From Paracoccus contaminans (GTDB lineage Bacteria > Pseudomonadota > Alphaproteobacteria > Rhodobacterales > Rhodobacteraceae), in assembly GCF_002105555.1 (NCBI RefSeq), contig NZ_CP020612.1:895001-959000 (forward strand): a DNA stretch of 64,000 bases, read 5' to 3'. Positions 36,222-45,576 of this stretch are shown here, one piece after another. How positions within the stretch are numbered: position 1 is the first letter of the stretch; every line of letters starts with the position of its first letter. The notes below the pieces were generated by a model. That model worked only from the letters and a program-made list of their open reading frames with translations. It was not told where the DNA came from and made no database searches. Made by a program: the position numbers and the translations under genes.

Positions 36222-36634
36222 GGGTCGCGGGGATGGGGTTCCGATCCGCAGCCACGCTGGCTGACCTGCGCGCCGCGCTGCGCCTGGCCGAGGATCGCGC
36301 CGGGCCGGCACAGGCGCTGGCCACCGCTGCGGCCAAGGCGGATGCGCCCGCGCTGCTGGCGCTGGCGGCCGAACGCGGGCTGCCCATCATCGCCGTTGCG
36401 GTCGCGGGCCGCGCCACGCCCACGCAATCGCCCGCATCCCTTGCCGCCCGCGGCACAGGCAGCGTGGCCGAGGCCGCCGCGCTGGCCGCGGCCCGGCCCC
36501 CTGCCCGGCTGCTGACGCCGCGCCTGATCGCGGGCGCCGCCACCTGCGCCATGGCCCAATCCGATCCCGGCCCCCAGCCCCCAGCAGGGCGGGCCGGGGC
36601 CGGGGGCGCCATCCCCGACAAGGAAGAACCATGA
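36218..36634 (+). CDS. cobE: Cobalamin biosynthesis protein CobE
   Basis: CobE (138 residues) matches the C-terminal domain of CbiG ([38 protein letters not shown]). Its exact role in the aerobic pathway is unsettled; binding of a late intermediate has been proposed for the family. The last 25 residues are a disordered Pro/Gly-rich tail. ATGA overlaps link it to cobL and cobM. Confidence 0.9.
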   Translation: MRVAGMGFRSAATLADLRAALRLAEDRAGPAQALATAAAKADAPALLALAAERGLPIIAVAVAGRATPTQSPASLAARGTGSVAEAAALAAARPPARLLTPRLIAGAATCAMAQSDPGPQPPAGRAGAGGAIPDKEEP

Positions 36635-37404
36635 CCGTCCATTTCATCGGCGCCGGTCCCGGCGCGCCCGATCTCATCACCCTGCGCGGGCGCGACCTGA
36701 TCGCCGCCTGCCCGGTCTGTCTTTACGCCGGCAGCCTGGTGCCGCAGGCGCTGCTGGCCCATTGCCCGCCCGGCGCGCGCATCGTGAACACCGCCGCGCT
36801 GAGCCTCGACGAGATCATCGCCGAGATGGCAGGCGCCCATGAACGCGGCCTCGATGTCGCACGGCTGCATTCGGGCGATCTGTCGGTCTGGTCGGCGATG
36901 GGCGAGCAGCTGCGCCGCCTGCGTGCCCTCGGCATCCCCCATGACGTGACGCCGGGGGTGCCATCCTTTGCCGCCGCTGCCGCGGCGCTGGGAACGGAAC
37001 TGACACTGCCCGGCATTGCGCAGTCGGTGGTGCTGACGCGCATGGCGGGCCGCGCCTCGGCAATGCCGGACGGCGAGACGCTGGAAGCCTTTGCCGCCAC
37101 CGGCGCGACCCTGGCCATTCACCTGTCAGTGCATATGTTGGCCGAGATGCAGGCCCGCCTTGCCCCCTGTTATGGCGCGGACTGCCCGGTGGCGGTCGTC
37201 TTTCGCGCCAGCTGGCCCGATCAGCGCATCCTGCGCGCCACGCTGGGCACGCTGGACCCCGCGATCGGAAAGGACGAGCGCACCGCGCTGATCCTTGTCG
37301 GCCCGGCCCTGGCGGCCGAGGGCTTTGATGACAGCCGCCTTTACGCCGCGGATTATGACCGCCGCTTCCGCCCGGTCGGCACCGCCCCGCGGTTTCCCGG
37401 CTGA
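36631..37404 (+). CDS. cobM: Precorrin-4 C(11)-methyltransferase CobM
   Basis: CobM (257 residues) methylates C11. It starts [21 protein letters not shown] and has [24 protein letters not shown] and [15 protein letters not shown], typical of CobM/CbiF. Its start overlaps cobE. Confidence 0.95.
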   Translation: MTVHFIGAGPGAPDLITLRGRDLIAACPVCLYAGSLVPQALLAHCPPGARIVNTAALSLDEIIAEMAGAHERGLDVARLHSGDLSVWSAMGEQLRRLRALGIPHDVTPGVPSFAAAAAALGTELTLPGIAQSVVLTRMAGRASAMPDGETLEAFAATGATLAIHLSVHMLAEMQARLAPCYGADCPVAVVFRASWPDQRILRATLGTLDPAIGKDERTALILVGPALAAEGFDDSRLYAADYDRRFRPVGTAPRFPG

Positions 37405-37412
37405 GCCGCGCC

Positions 37413-39047
37413 ATGCCCGCCCTGCCCGCCCTGCCCGCCGCCCTGCCAGGCGCCCCGGCCCGCCCGGTGGCGGCGATGTCCCCGGCGACGGCCCCCGCCG
37501 CGTCCCGGCCGCCGGCCGCCGCAGGGCCCGCAGCCATGGCTGACGGCCCTGCCCCTGCCGCAGCCCCCGGCCTGATGATCGCGGCGCCTGCCTCGGGCTG
37601 CGGCAAGACGACGGTGATGCTGGGCCTGCTGGCGGCGCTGCGCGCGCGTGGCATCAGCGTGCAGAGCTTCAAGAACGGGCCGGACTATATCGACCCCGCC
37701 TTTCACGCCGCGGCCACGGGCAGGGTTTCGCCCAATCTTGACAGCTGGGCCATGGGCGCGGGCCGGATCGCCCGGCTGATCGCCGGGGCCGAGCCGGCCG
37801 ACCTGATCCTGGCCGAAGGGTCGATGGGCCTTTTCGACGGGGTGGCGCAGGCGGGCGCGGCCGGGACCGGGGCGACGGCCGACATCGCCGCGCTGACGGG
37901 CTGGCCGGTCGTGCTGGTCCTCGACGCGGGGGGACAGGCGCAGACCGCGGGGGCCGTGGCGCTGGGGCTGGCCCGCTTTCGGACCGATGTCAGCGTGGCG
38001 GGGGTGATCGTGAACCGCGTCGCCTCGGCCCGCCACCTGGCGCTGGCCCGCGCCGGGATCGAGGCGGCGGGGCTGCCCGTCCTGGGGGCGCTGCCGCGGC
38101 AAGGGGTAAAGCTGCCCGAACGGCATCTGGGCCTTGTGCAGGCGGCCGAGCTGCCGCGGCTGGGCGCGCTGCTTGACGAGCTGGGCCGCTTTGTCGCGCA
38201 GCATTGCGACCTTGAGGCAATCATTGCCGCCGCGCGGCCGCCCTTGTGCGGCACGCAAGGCATGGCCGGCGCCGCCGGGGGCCGCGCCGGGTCCGCGACA
38301 GCGCCCGCCGCCGCTGCGGGCGGAACAGGGGGCGCCCCATCCGCCGCGGCCCGGCAAGCCGCGCCGCATCCCGGCGCCGGACCGCGCTCGGCCGCCGCGC
38401 CGCGCCCTGAGGCCCGCCCCGTCGCCGCCATGGACCCCGCGCCCATCCCCGCCCCGGCAGAGCGCATCGCCCTTGCCCGGGACGAGGCGTTCTCGTTCCT
38501 CTATCCCCATGTCCTTGCGGCCTGGCGGGCGCAGGGGGCGACGGTGCTGCCCTTCTCGCCCTTGATGGACGAACCGCCCGATCCCTCGGCCGGCGCCTGC
38601 TGGCTGCCCGGCGGCTATCCCGAACTGCATGCCGGGCGGCTGGCGGCCTGCGGCCGCTTTCTGGCGGGGCTGCGCCGCTTTGCCGACACGCGCCCCGTCC
38701 ATGGCGAATGCGGGGGGTATATGGTTCTGGGGGCGGGGCTGGTCGCGGCGGACGGCACGCGGCACGCGATGGCGGGGCTGCTGGGGCTGGAAACCAGCTT
38801 TGCCGCGCGGCGCATGCATCTGGGCTATCGCCTGGCCCGGGCGATCGGACCGGCCCCCTTCGCCGCGGCGCGGGGCCATGAATTCCACTATGCCGCGATC
38901 CTGTCCCAGCCCGACCCGGCGCTTGCCCATGTCACCGACGCCGCCGGCGCCGCCGTGCCGGAAACCGGATCCTTCCGCATCCAGCCCGGCGGCGGGGCGA
39001 GCACGGGCAGCTTCTTTCACCTCATCGCCCCGGCCGAGGATGCATGA
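37413..39047 (+). CDS. cobB: Cobyrinic (hydrogenobyrinic) acid a,c-diamide synthase CobB
   Basis: CobB (up to 544 residues) amidates the a and c side chains using glutamine and ATP. The P-loop is APASGCGKTT and the product-site stretch is FKNGPDYIDPAFHAAATG. The glutaminase Cys is about 433 in HGECGGYMVLG. The first 40-50 residues and an internal 65-residue stretch (about 285-350) are Ala/Pro/Gly-rich. The internal one joins the synthetase and glutaminase domains. The start may be the ATG at 37536, which has a better upstream AGGG; the conserved domain begins shortly after it. Confidence 0.93.
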   Translation: MPALPALPAALPGAPARPVAAMSPATAPAASRPPAAAGPAAMADGPAPAAAPGLMIAAPASGCGKTTVMLGLLAALRARGISVQSFKNGPDYIDPAFHAAATGRVSPNLDSWAMGAGRIARLIAGAEPADLILAEGSMGLFDGVAQAGAAGTGATADIAALTGWPVVLVLDAGGQAQTAGAVALGLARFRTDVSVAGVIVNRVASARHLALARAGIEAAGLPVLGALPRQGVKLPERHLGLVQAAELPRLGALLDELGRFVAQHCDLEAIIAAARPPLCGTQGMAGAAGGRAGSATAPAAAAGGTGGAPSAAARQAAPHPGAGPRSAAAPRPEARPVAAMDPAPIPAPAERIALARDEAFSFLYPHVLAAWRAQGATVLPFSPLMDEPPDPSAGACWLPGGYPELHAGRLAACGRFLAGLRRFADTRPVHGECGGYMVLGAGLVAADGTRHAMAGLLGLETSFAARRMHLGYRLARAIGPAPFAAARGHEFHYAAILSQPDPALAHVTDAAGAAVPETGSFRIQPGGGASTGSFFHLIAPAEDA

Positions 39048-39081
39048 GCGCGCGTCACCCCCGGCCCAGGGCGCGTCGGCC

Positions 39082-39834
39082 ATGATCGAGCTGACCCTGA
39101 TCGGCATCGGGACCGGCAATCCCGACCATCTGACGATCGAGGCCACGCGCGCCATCGCCGCGGCCGATCTGCTGCTGGTGCCGCTGAAAGGCGCGGACAA
39201 GGCCGACCTGGCCGGGCTGCGCCGCCATATCGCCGCGCGCTGGACGACAGGCGCGCGGATCGAGGAATTCGACCTGCCCAGCCGCGGGCAGGGCGGCGAC
39301 TATCTGGCCGGGGTCGAGGCATGGCATGATGCGATCGCCGCGCTGTGGGCTGCGCGCATCGCCGCCCATCTGGACGCGGGCGGGGGGCCGCGGGTGGCGC
39401 TGATGGTCTGGGGCGATCCCTCGCTTTACGACAGCAGCCTGCGCATTGCCGAACGGGTCGGGCGGATGCTGCCCCTGTCGGTGCGGGTGATCGCGGGGAT
39501 CACAGCCATCCAGGCGCTGTGCGCGGCCCATGCCATCCCGCTGAACCGCCTGGGCGCGCCGGTGACGATCACCACGGGGCGCCGCCTGCGGCAGGGCTGG
39601 CCGGAAGGCGCAGATACGGTGGTCGTGATGCTGGATGCGGGGGGCGCCTTCCTGTCAGTGCCCCCGCAAGGGGTGACGATCTGGTGGGGCGCCTTCCTGG
39701 GAATGCCCGAACAGATCCTGGATGCCGGCCCGCTGGCCGAGGCGGGCGGGCGCATCATGCGCAGCCGCGCGGCGGCGCGGGCGGCCCATGGCTGGATCAT
39801 GGACATCTATCTGATGCGGCGCGTCGATGGCTGA
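39082..39834 (+). CDS. cobF: Precorrin-6A synthase (deacetylating) CobF
   Basis: CobF (250 residues) methylates C1 and releases the extruded acetyl group, a step specific to the aerobic pathway. It has LTLIGIGTGNPDHLTIEATRAI, VPLKGADKADLAGLRR and VALMVWGDPSLYDSSLRI. The ATG at 39082 lies 34 bp past cobB. Its stop converges with bluE 3 bp away. Confidence 0.94.
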   Translation: MIELTLIGIGTGNPDHLTIEATRAIAAADLLLVPLKGADKADLAGLRRHIAARWTTGARIEEFDLPSRGQGGDYLAGVEAWHDAIAALWAARIAAHLDAGGGPRVALMVWGDPSLYDSSLRIAERVGRMLPLSVRVIAGITAIQALCAAHAIPLNRLGAPVTITTGRRLRQGWPEGADTVVVMLDAGGAFLSVPPQGVTIWWGAFLGMPEQILDAGPLAEAGGRIMRSRAAARAAHGWIMDIYLMRRVDG

Positions 39835-39837
39835 GCG

Positions 39838-40605
39838 TCATTCCCCCCCGACCCGGAAGCGCAGCAGGCTGCGCCCCCCCGCCGCCAGCAGCGCGGCGCG
39901 CCAGCAGGGCGGCACCGCGCCGCGGCGGAAGATCAGCCCGCGGGCCGAGCCTGTATGCGCTGCCGTCCAGCCCAGCGCCCCCAGCGCGCGCGCGGCCTGC
40001 GCCGCGCGGTCATCGCCCCAGCGCCGCGCCGCCGATTCGCTGGCCAGCGCCGCCTGCCGCGGCAGGTCGGCCGCGCGCCATCCGGCGATCAGGTCGGAAA
40101 TGTCGGCAAAGGCGCCTGCATCCCGCGTGGCCTGCGGCGGGCCGAAAAAGCCGCCGACGATCTCGCAGCGGGCCAGCGGCGGCATGGCCCCCAGCACCCG
40201 CCCCTCGCGCGAGGCCCACAGCAGCCGCCCCGCCCCTGGCAGCATCAGCGGATCGGACGCGCCTTCCACAGCGACGCAGGCGCGGGCCAGATCCATCGGA
40301 TCGCCGCGCCAGCCGGCCAGCCGCGCCAGCGCCACCAGCGCCGCCGTCGAACAGCCCGCCCCGCCCCCGACCGGCAGGCGCGCGCGGATCAGCACCCGGC
40401 CGGGAAAACCCAGCCCCAGCCGGCGCAGCAGCCCCCGCGCCAGCGGCGGCGGCAGCGGCCCCGCCACCGCCGCGCCCGGCCCCGTCACCTGCGCCGCGAT
40501 CACCGGCAGCGGCAAGGGCAGGGTCATCAGCGCGACAGGCCCCTCCGGCCCCAGCCGCCCTTGCAGGAGTTCACCGAAATGACCCGGAACCGACAGCATC
40601 CTCAT
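39838..40605 (-). CDS. bluE: L-threonine kinase (BluE/PduX type, GHMP family)
   Basis: This protein of about 255 residues is a GHMP kinase, with SVPGHFGELLQGRLG at the start and the ATP loop PVGGGAGCSTAALVALARLAG. BluE of Rhodobacter makes threonine phosphate, the substrate of the CobC/CobD decarboxylase at 21558-22514. Tandem ATGs at 40605 and 40599 are both possible starts. It is a minus-strand gene between cobF and cobU. Confidence 0.87.
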   Translation of the reverse strand: MRMLSVPGHFGELLQGRLGPEGPVALMTLPLPLPVIAAQVTGPGAAVAGPLPPPLARGLLRRLGLGFPGRVLIRARLPVGGGAGCSTAALVALARLAGWRGDPMDLARACVAVEGASDPLMLPGAGRLLWASREGRVLGAMPPLARCEIVGGFFGPPQATRDAGAFADISDLIAGWRAADLPRQAALASESAARRWGDDRAAQAARALGALGWTAAHTGSARGLIFRRGAVPPCWRAALLAAGGRSLLRFRVGGE

Positions 40606-40868
40606 CCCGAAACCCCGCCTTTGCCCGGCGCGCCCGATGCCGGCGCATGGCGGGCGGGCAGAGGGGCGCGGGCCGTCGCGCCCGGGCCGAAGGCCAGCCC
40701 GCCGGCCCGGCGGCGTGCCTGCCCTCTGGCCCGCGCCGGCGCGCGCCCTTGCCTCCGCGCGGGGGCAGCGGCGGGGCAGGTCGGGCCGGATCGTCTCGCG
40801 TGGTCCAGGGCGGCGCCTCGGTGCAGGTCGGGCCAAGCTGTGGCGCCCCCGATGGCAAAGCTCAAGCC

Positions 40869-41375
40869 ATGAGCCGGATCGTGCTGGTCACCGGGGGCGC
40901 ACGGTCGGGCAAAAGCGCCGTCGCCGAGGAGCGGACGCTGCGCCTTGGCAGCCCGGCCGTCTATATCGCCACCGCCGAGGCCCATGATGCCGAAATGGCC
41001 GAACGCATTGCCGCCCACAGGGCGCGGCGCGGACCGCAATGGCAGACCGTCGCCGCGCCGCTTGACCTGCCCGGCGCGCTGGCCGCGACCGAAGGCGCGC
41101 CGCGCCTTGTCGATTGCCTGACGCTGTGGCTGTCCAACCTGATGCTGGCCGGCCGCGATACGGCGCAGGCGCGGCAGGCGCTGGCCGCCGCGCTGGGCGC
41201 GGCACGCTCGCCCGTGGTGCTGGTGACCAACGAGGTCGGCTGGGGCATCGTGCCCGACAACCCGCTTGGCCGGCGCTTTCGGGACGAGGCGGGCCTGCTG
41301 GGCCAGCGCGTCGCCGCCATCGCCGACGAAGTCTGCCTGGTGGCCTGCGGGCTGCCCCTGATGCTCAAGGGATGA
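40869..41375 (+). CDS. cobU: Adenosylcobinamide kinase/guanylyltransferase (CobP; CobU in Salmonella)
   Basis: This 168-residue bifunctional enzyme phosphorylates adenosylcobinamide and adds GMP. The P-loop is VTGGARSGKS at 7-16, and YIATAEAHDAEM, VDCLTLWLSNLM and VTNEVGWGIVPDNPLGR are family-typical. It starts a group with cobT and cobS; the 263 bp before it contain its promoter and no riboswitch that I can recognise. Confidence 0.94.
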   Translation: MSRIVLVTGGARSGKSAVAEERTLRLGSPAVYIATAEAHDAEMAERIAAHRARRGPQWQTVAAPLDLPGALAATEGAPRLVDCLTLWLSNLMLAGRDTAQARQALAAALGAARSPVVLVTNEVGWGIVPDNPLGRRFRDEAGLLGQRVAAIADEVCLVACGLPLMLKG

Positions 41376-41389
41376 AAAGGAGAGAACGG

Positions 41390-42391
41390 ATGTTCCGACT
41401 GGATACGCTGGATGATCTGCAAGGGCTGGCGGCCCGGCTGCCGCAGCTGGACAAGGGGGCCGCCGCGCAGGCCCGCGAGCGGCAGGCGCAGCTGACCAAG
41501 CCGCCCGGCTCGCTTGGGCGGCTGGAGGATCTGGCCGTCTTCATGGCCGGCTGGCGCGGCACCGACCGCCCGCGCATCGAGCGCGCGCAGGCCCTGGTCT
41601 TTGCCGGCAATCACGGCGTCTGCGCCCAGGGGATCAACGTCTTTCCGCAAGAGGTGACGACGGGCATGGTTGCCAATTTCGCCGCCGGCGGGGCGGCGAT
41701 CAACCAGCTGTGCCGTGTCGCAGGGGCCGATCTGAAGGTGGTCGCGCTTGACCTTGACCGGCCGACCGCGGATTTCACCCAAGGCCCGGCGATGAGCGCC
41801 GATGAGACGCTGGAGGCGCTGAACCGGGGGGCGGCGGCGGTCGATCCGCAGGCCGACGTGCTGCTGCTGGGGGAAATGGGGATCGGCAATTCCACCATCT
41901 CGGCGGCGCTGGCGCTGGCCGTCTTTGGCGGGACGGCGCAGGACTGGACCGGGCACGGCGCGGGGGCCGATGCGGCGCTGATGGATCGCAAGACGCGCGC
42001 GGTCGCGGCGGCGGCGGCGCGGCATGCGGGCCTGGGGCCGGGCGCGACGCTGGCGGCCCTGGGGGGGCGCGAGCAGGCCGCGATCTGCGGGGCGGTGCTG
42101 GCGGCGCGGGCGGCACGCATCGCGGTGCTGCTGGACGGGTTCATCTGCACCGCCGCCGTCGCACCGCTGCATGCGGCCGATCCGGCCCTGCTGGATCACT
42201 GCATCGTCAGCCATTGCAGCGCCGAGGCCGGTCACCGCGCGCTGCTGGCGGCGATGGGCAAGGTGCCGCTGCTGGATCTGGGCATGCGCCTGGGCGAGGG
42301 GACGGGGGCGGCGGTGGCGCTGTCGGTGCTGCGCCACGCGCTGGCCGCCCATGACGGCATGGCCACCTTTGCCGAGGCGGGCATCGGATGA
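41390..42391 (+). CDS. cobT: Nicotinate-nucleotide:dimethylbenzimidazole phosphoribosyltransferase (CobT; CobU in P. denitrificans)
   Basis: This 333-residue enzyme makes alpha-ribazole phosphate from DMB and nicotinate mononucleotide. [48 protein letters not shown] and the ending with catalytic Glu in [11 protein letters not shown] are conserved. AGGAGAG lies 6 nt before the ATG. The stop overlaps cobS. Confidence 0.95.
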   Translation: MFRLDTLDDLQGLAARLPQLDKGAAAQARERQAQLTKPPGSLGRLEDLAVFMAGWRGTDRPRIERAQALVFAGNHGVCAQGINVFPQEVTTGMVANFAAGGAAINQLCRVAGADLKVVALDLDRPTADFTQGPAMSADETLEALNRGAAAVDPQADVLLLGEMGIGNSTISAALALAVFGGTAQDWTGHGAGADAALMDRKTRAVAAAAARHAGLGPGATLAALGGREQAAICGAVLAARAARIAVLLDGFICTAAVAPLHAADPALLDHCIVSHCSAEAGHRALLAAMGKVPLLDLGMRLGEGTGAAVALSVLRHALAAHDGMATFAEAGIG

Positions 42392-43137
42392 GCCTGCGCC
42401 GGCGATGGGCCGAACTGCGGCTGGCGCTAGGCCTGCTGACGCGCCTGCCGGCAGGGACGATCACGCCCTGCCCGCCGATGGGCGCGGCGGTCTGGGCCTA
42501 TCCGCTGGCGGGCATCGCGCCGGGGCTTGCCGCGGCGCTGGCGCTGTGGGCGGGCGGCGCGGCCGGGCTGCCGGCCGCCGCCGCCGCGCTGCTGGCGCTG
42601 GCGGCGGGGGCGCTGGTCACGGGCGGGCTGCACGAGGACGGGCTGGCCGACCTGACCGACGGGCTGTCGGGCGGGCGGACGCGGGAGCGGCGGCTTGAGA
42701 TCATGCGCGACAGCCGCATCGGCAGCCACGGGGCGCTGGCGCTGATCCTGGCGACGGGGCTGCGCGCCGCGGCGCTGGGGGCGCTGCAGGGCGGGGCGGT
42801 GCTGACGGTGCCGCTGGCGGCCGCGATGCTATCGCGGGCCGGGCTGGGGCCGGTGATGCGGGCGCTGCCGCCCGCCCGGCCCGGCGGCCTGGGCGACAGC
42901 GCGGCGCGGGGATCATCGCTGGCGCGCGCGGCAGCCGGGGCAGTGATCGCCGCCGCCGCCGCCCTTGCGTTGCTGGGCGCCGCCCCCGCGATCCTTGCGC
43001 TGGCCGCCGGGGCGATCGCGACGGCGGGGGTTGCCCTGCTCGCGCGGGCGCGGCTGGGCGGATACAGCGGCGATGTTCTGGGCGCGGCCCAGATCGCGGC
43101 GGAAACCGCCGTGCTGCTGGCCCTGTGCCGCGCCTGA
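42388..43137 (+). CDS. cobS: Adenosylcobinamide-GDP ribazoletransferase (CobS; CobV in P. denitrificans)
   Basis: This 249-residue polytopic membrane protein joins AdoCbi-GDP with alpha-ribazole. The metal-binding signature is [18 protein letters not shown], followed by [15 protein letters not shown], and it ends [19 protein letters not shown]. It closes the cob array. Confidence 0.94.
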   Translation: MSLRRRWAELRLALGLLTRLPAGTITPCPPMGAAVWAYPLAGIAPGLAAALALWAGGAAGLPAAAAALLALAAGALVTGGLHEDGLADLTDGLSGGRTRERRLEIMRDSRIGSHGALALILATGLRAAALGALQGGAVLTVPLAAAMLSRAGLGPVMRALPPARPGGLGDSAARGSSLARAAAGAVIAAAAALALLGAAPAILALAAGAIATAGVALLARARLGGYSGDVLGAAQIAAETAVLLALCRA

Positions 43138-43204
43138 CCGGCCGGGCGGTGGGTGCTGGAAAGCCCGCCCCCTGCCCCGCGCCGACCGACGCGGCCCTGC
43201 CCGC

Positions 43205-44344
43205 CTAGCGTTCGGCCAGCAGGCCGCGGGCGATGATGCTGCGCTGAATCTCGGAGCTGCCTTCATAGATGCGGAAGATGCGCAGGTCGCGCAGATGGCG
43301 TTCCACGGGGAAATCCCGGCAATAGCCGTAGCCCCCGTGGATCTGCAACGCCCGGTCGGCAATCCGCCATGCCGCCTCGGAAGCGAACAGCTTGGCATGG
43401 GCGCTTTCGCTGGAATAGCGCGCCCCCGTGCCCCGCAACCGCGCCGCCGCCAGGCCCAGCGCGCGGGCGGCGGCCAGATCATTGGCGCAATCGGCCAGCA
43501 TCCATTGCAAGCCCTGGAAATCCGCGATCGGGTGGCCGCCGACCTGCCGTTCCCTGGCATAGGCAACTGCCGCCCGCAGCGCCGCATCGGCGATGCCGGT
43601 GGCCTGGGCCGCGACCTCGATCCGGCCGTTGTCCAAGACCTTCATCGCGGTGCGAAAGCCGGTGCCTTCGGGACCGATCCGGTTTTCGGCCGGCACGAAG
43701 CAGCCATCGAGGCTGACGGTAAAGACATGCCCGCCGCGCAGGCCCATCGTGCGCTCGGCCGGGCCAAAGGCGATGCCGGCCGCGCCCTTGGGCTCGACGA
43801 CAAAGGCCGACACGCCCCTTGCGCCTGCATCAGGGTCGGTCTTGGCATAGACCACCATGAAATCGGCCGCGCCCGCATTCGAGATGAAGCATTTGGTTCC
43901 GCGCAGCCGGTATCCCTCGCCGTCGCGCACGGCCAGAGTCCTCATGTCGGCAGGGTTCGAGCCTGCCTGCGGCTCGGTCAGCGCAAAGGCGCCCAGGCGG
44001 CCCGCCGCCGCCCCCGGCAGAAACCTGCGGCGCAGCGCCTCGTCCCCGCCCAGATGAAGCGAATCGGTCGCCAGGTAATGCGCCGTCAGCATCGAGGCGG
44101 TCGCGCCGCAGGCCCCCGCGACCAGTTCGACCGCGCGGTACAGCGCGGGGCCGGACAGGCCCAGCCCGCCATCGTCCTCGGGCAGGTTCAGGCCCATCAG
44201 GCCCAGCTCGGCCATGGCGGGCAGGTGGCAGGTCGCAAAGGTCGCGGTTTCGTCCAGTTCGGCCGCGCGGGGGGCCAGCACGCCTTCGGCAAAGCGGGCG
44301 ATCTGGTCCAGGATGGCGGCTTCTTCGTCGTTCCAGTCGGTCAT
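43205..44344 (-). CDS. Acyl-CoA dehydrogenase
   Basis: This 379-residue flavoenzyme has FALTEPQAGSNPADMRT, GTKCFISNAGAADFMVV and a C-terminal QIHGGYGYCRDFPVERHLRD. The catalytic Glu is in RIYEGSSEIQR. It should oxidise an acyl-CoA to the 2-enoyl-CoA and pass electrons to ETF. Its start overlaps the CoA-transferase stop (ATGA), so they act together. The substrate is not evident. Confidence 0.9.
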   Translation of the reverse strand: MTDWNDEEAAILDQIARFAEGVLAPRAAELDETATFATCHLPAMAELGLMGLNLPEDDGGLGLSGPALYRAVELVAGACGATASMLTAHYLATDSLHLGGDEALRRRFLPGAAAGRLGAFALTEPQAGSNPADMRTLAVRDGEGYRLRGTKCFISNAGAADFMVVYAKTDPDAGARGVSAFVVEPKGAAGIAFGPAERTMGLRGGHVFTVSLDGCFVPAENRIGPEGTGFRTAMKVLDNGRIEVAAQATGIADAALRAAVAYARERQVGGHPIADFQGLQWMLADCANDLAAARALGLAAARLRGTGARYSSESAHAKLFASEAAWRIADRALQIHGGYGYCRDFPVERHLRDLRIFRIYEGSSEIQRSIIARGLLAER

Positions 44345-45495
44345 GGCTTCATCCCCAGTTCGGCGCGGATCGCGGCGCCATGTTCATCCTGTGCCGGCGC
44401 CCCCGCCCGCCCCCCGCGCGGGCTGCCCGAGAAATGCACCGGCTGTTCGGGCAGGCTGATCCGGCCCAGCGCCGGATGGACGACATCCGACCACAGCCCG
44501 CGCGCCTGCGCCTGTTCGGAGCGCCATGCCTGCCGGGCCGAGGACAGCTCCGAGGCGGGCACCCCCGCCGCCGTCAGCGCCGCCACTGCCTGCGCCGCGC
44601 TCAGCCCCCCGGCCCATCCCGCGATGGCCTGCGCCAGGACGGGTTCATGTGCGCGCCGGCTTTCATCGCTGGCCATGCGCGGATCGCCGGCCAGAGCGGG
44701 CTGGCCGATCACCGTGCAGAAGGCCGCGAACAGCTTGTCGTTCAGCACCGCGACGGCGAAATGCCCCTGCCCCGCCGGATAGACGCCGAAGGGCGCGGAC
44801 AGCGCATGGCGGTTGCCGGTGCGCACGGGATCGCCGTCGCAGACCAGCACCCGTGCCCCGGCGGACGGCATCATCGAGAGCAGCGCATCGAACAGCGCCA
44901 GATCGACCACCCGGCCCCGCCCGGTCCGGCTGCGGTCGAACAGCGCCACCATGATCCCCCAGGCGGCAAACAGCCCGCCCGCAACATCGGCGATGGCCTC
45001 GCCCACCATCGTGGGGGGCGTGCCCGGCTCTCCGGTCATGTCCATCAGGCCGGACATGGCCTGCACGATGATGTCATAGGCCGGGCGGTCGGCAAAAGGC
45101 CCGCTCTGCCCGAAGCCCGAGATCGAGGCATAGACCAGCCCCGGATTGGCGGCCTGAAGGCTTGCCGCATCCAGCCCCAGCCGCGCCATCACGCCGGGGC
45201 GGAAGTTTTCGACCAGCACATCCGCGCGCGCTGCCAGATCCCGCGCCACCGCCAGGTCGGCGGGCGCGCGCAGGTCCAGAACGATGGATCGCTTGCCGCG
45301 GTTGGCTGTCTGGAACAGCGCGCTCTCGCCGTCCCGGAACGGGCCGATATGGCGGTATTCGTCGCCCCCCGGTCCCTCGACCTTGATGATGTCGGCGCCC
45401 AGATCGGCCATCAGCGCGGTGGCATAGGGCCCGGCCAGCACCCGCGTGAAATCCAGCACCCTGACGCCCTCGAGCGGTCTTCGATCCTCGGTCAT
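44341..45495 (-). CDS. CaiB/BaiF family CoA transferase (family III)
   Basis: This 384-residue protein has the family III start GVRVLDFTRVLAGPYATALMADLGADIIKVE, then VENFRPGVMARLGLD and DIIVQAMSGLMDMTGEP. The catalytic Asp is expected in the last of these regions. It probably activates a carboxylic acid to its CoA ester for the co-transcribed dehydrogenase. It is divergent from the LysR gene, which likely regulates it. Confidence 0.9.
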   Translation of the reverse strand: MTEDRRPLEGVRVLDFTRVLAGPYATALMADLGADIIKVEGPGGDEYRHIGPFRDGESALFQTANRGKRSIVLDLRAPADLAVARDLAARADVLVENFRPGVMARLGLDAASLQAANPGLVYASISGFGQSGPFADRPAYDIIVQAMSGLMDMTGEPGTPPTMVGEAIADVAGGLFAAWGIMVALFDRSRTGRGRVVDLALFDALLSMMPSAGARVLVCDGDPVRTGNRHALSAPFGVYPAGQGHFAVAVLNDKLFAAFCTVIGQPALAGDPRMASDESRRAHEPVLAQAIAGWAGGLSAAQAVAALTAAGVPASELSSARQAWRSEQAQARGLWSDVVHPALGRISLPEQPVHFSGSPRGGRAGAPAQDEHGAAIRAELGMKP

Positions 45496-45535
45496 CCTGT
45501 TCCCCTGCCTTGCGTGGGCCAGGATAGGCGCGCGG

Positions 45536-45547
45536 TGCCTATAGGCA
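45536..45547. promoter_or_regulatory. 12-bp perfect palindrome, possible LysR operator
   Basis: TGCCTATAGGCA is self-complementary and lies centrally in the 81-bp gap between the CoA-transferase and LysR starts. LysR regulators bind such partly palindromic T-N11-A type sites. Assignment is by position only. Confidence 0.45.
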
Positions 45548-45576
45548 GAAATACTGCTTTGTGATAGACTGGATCA

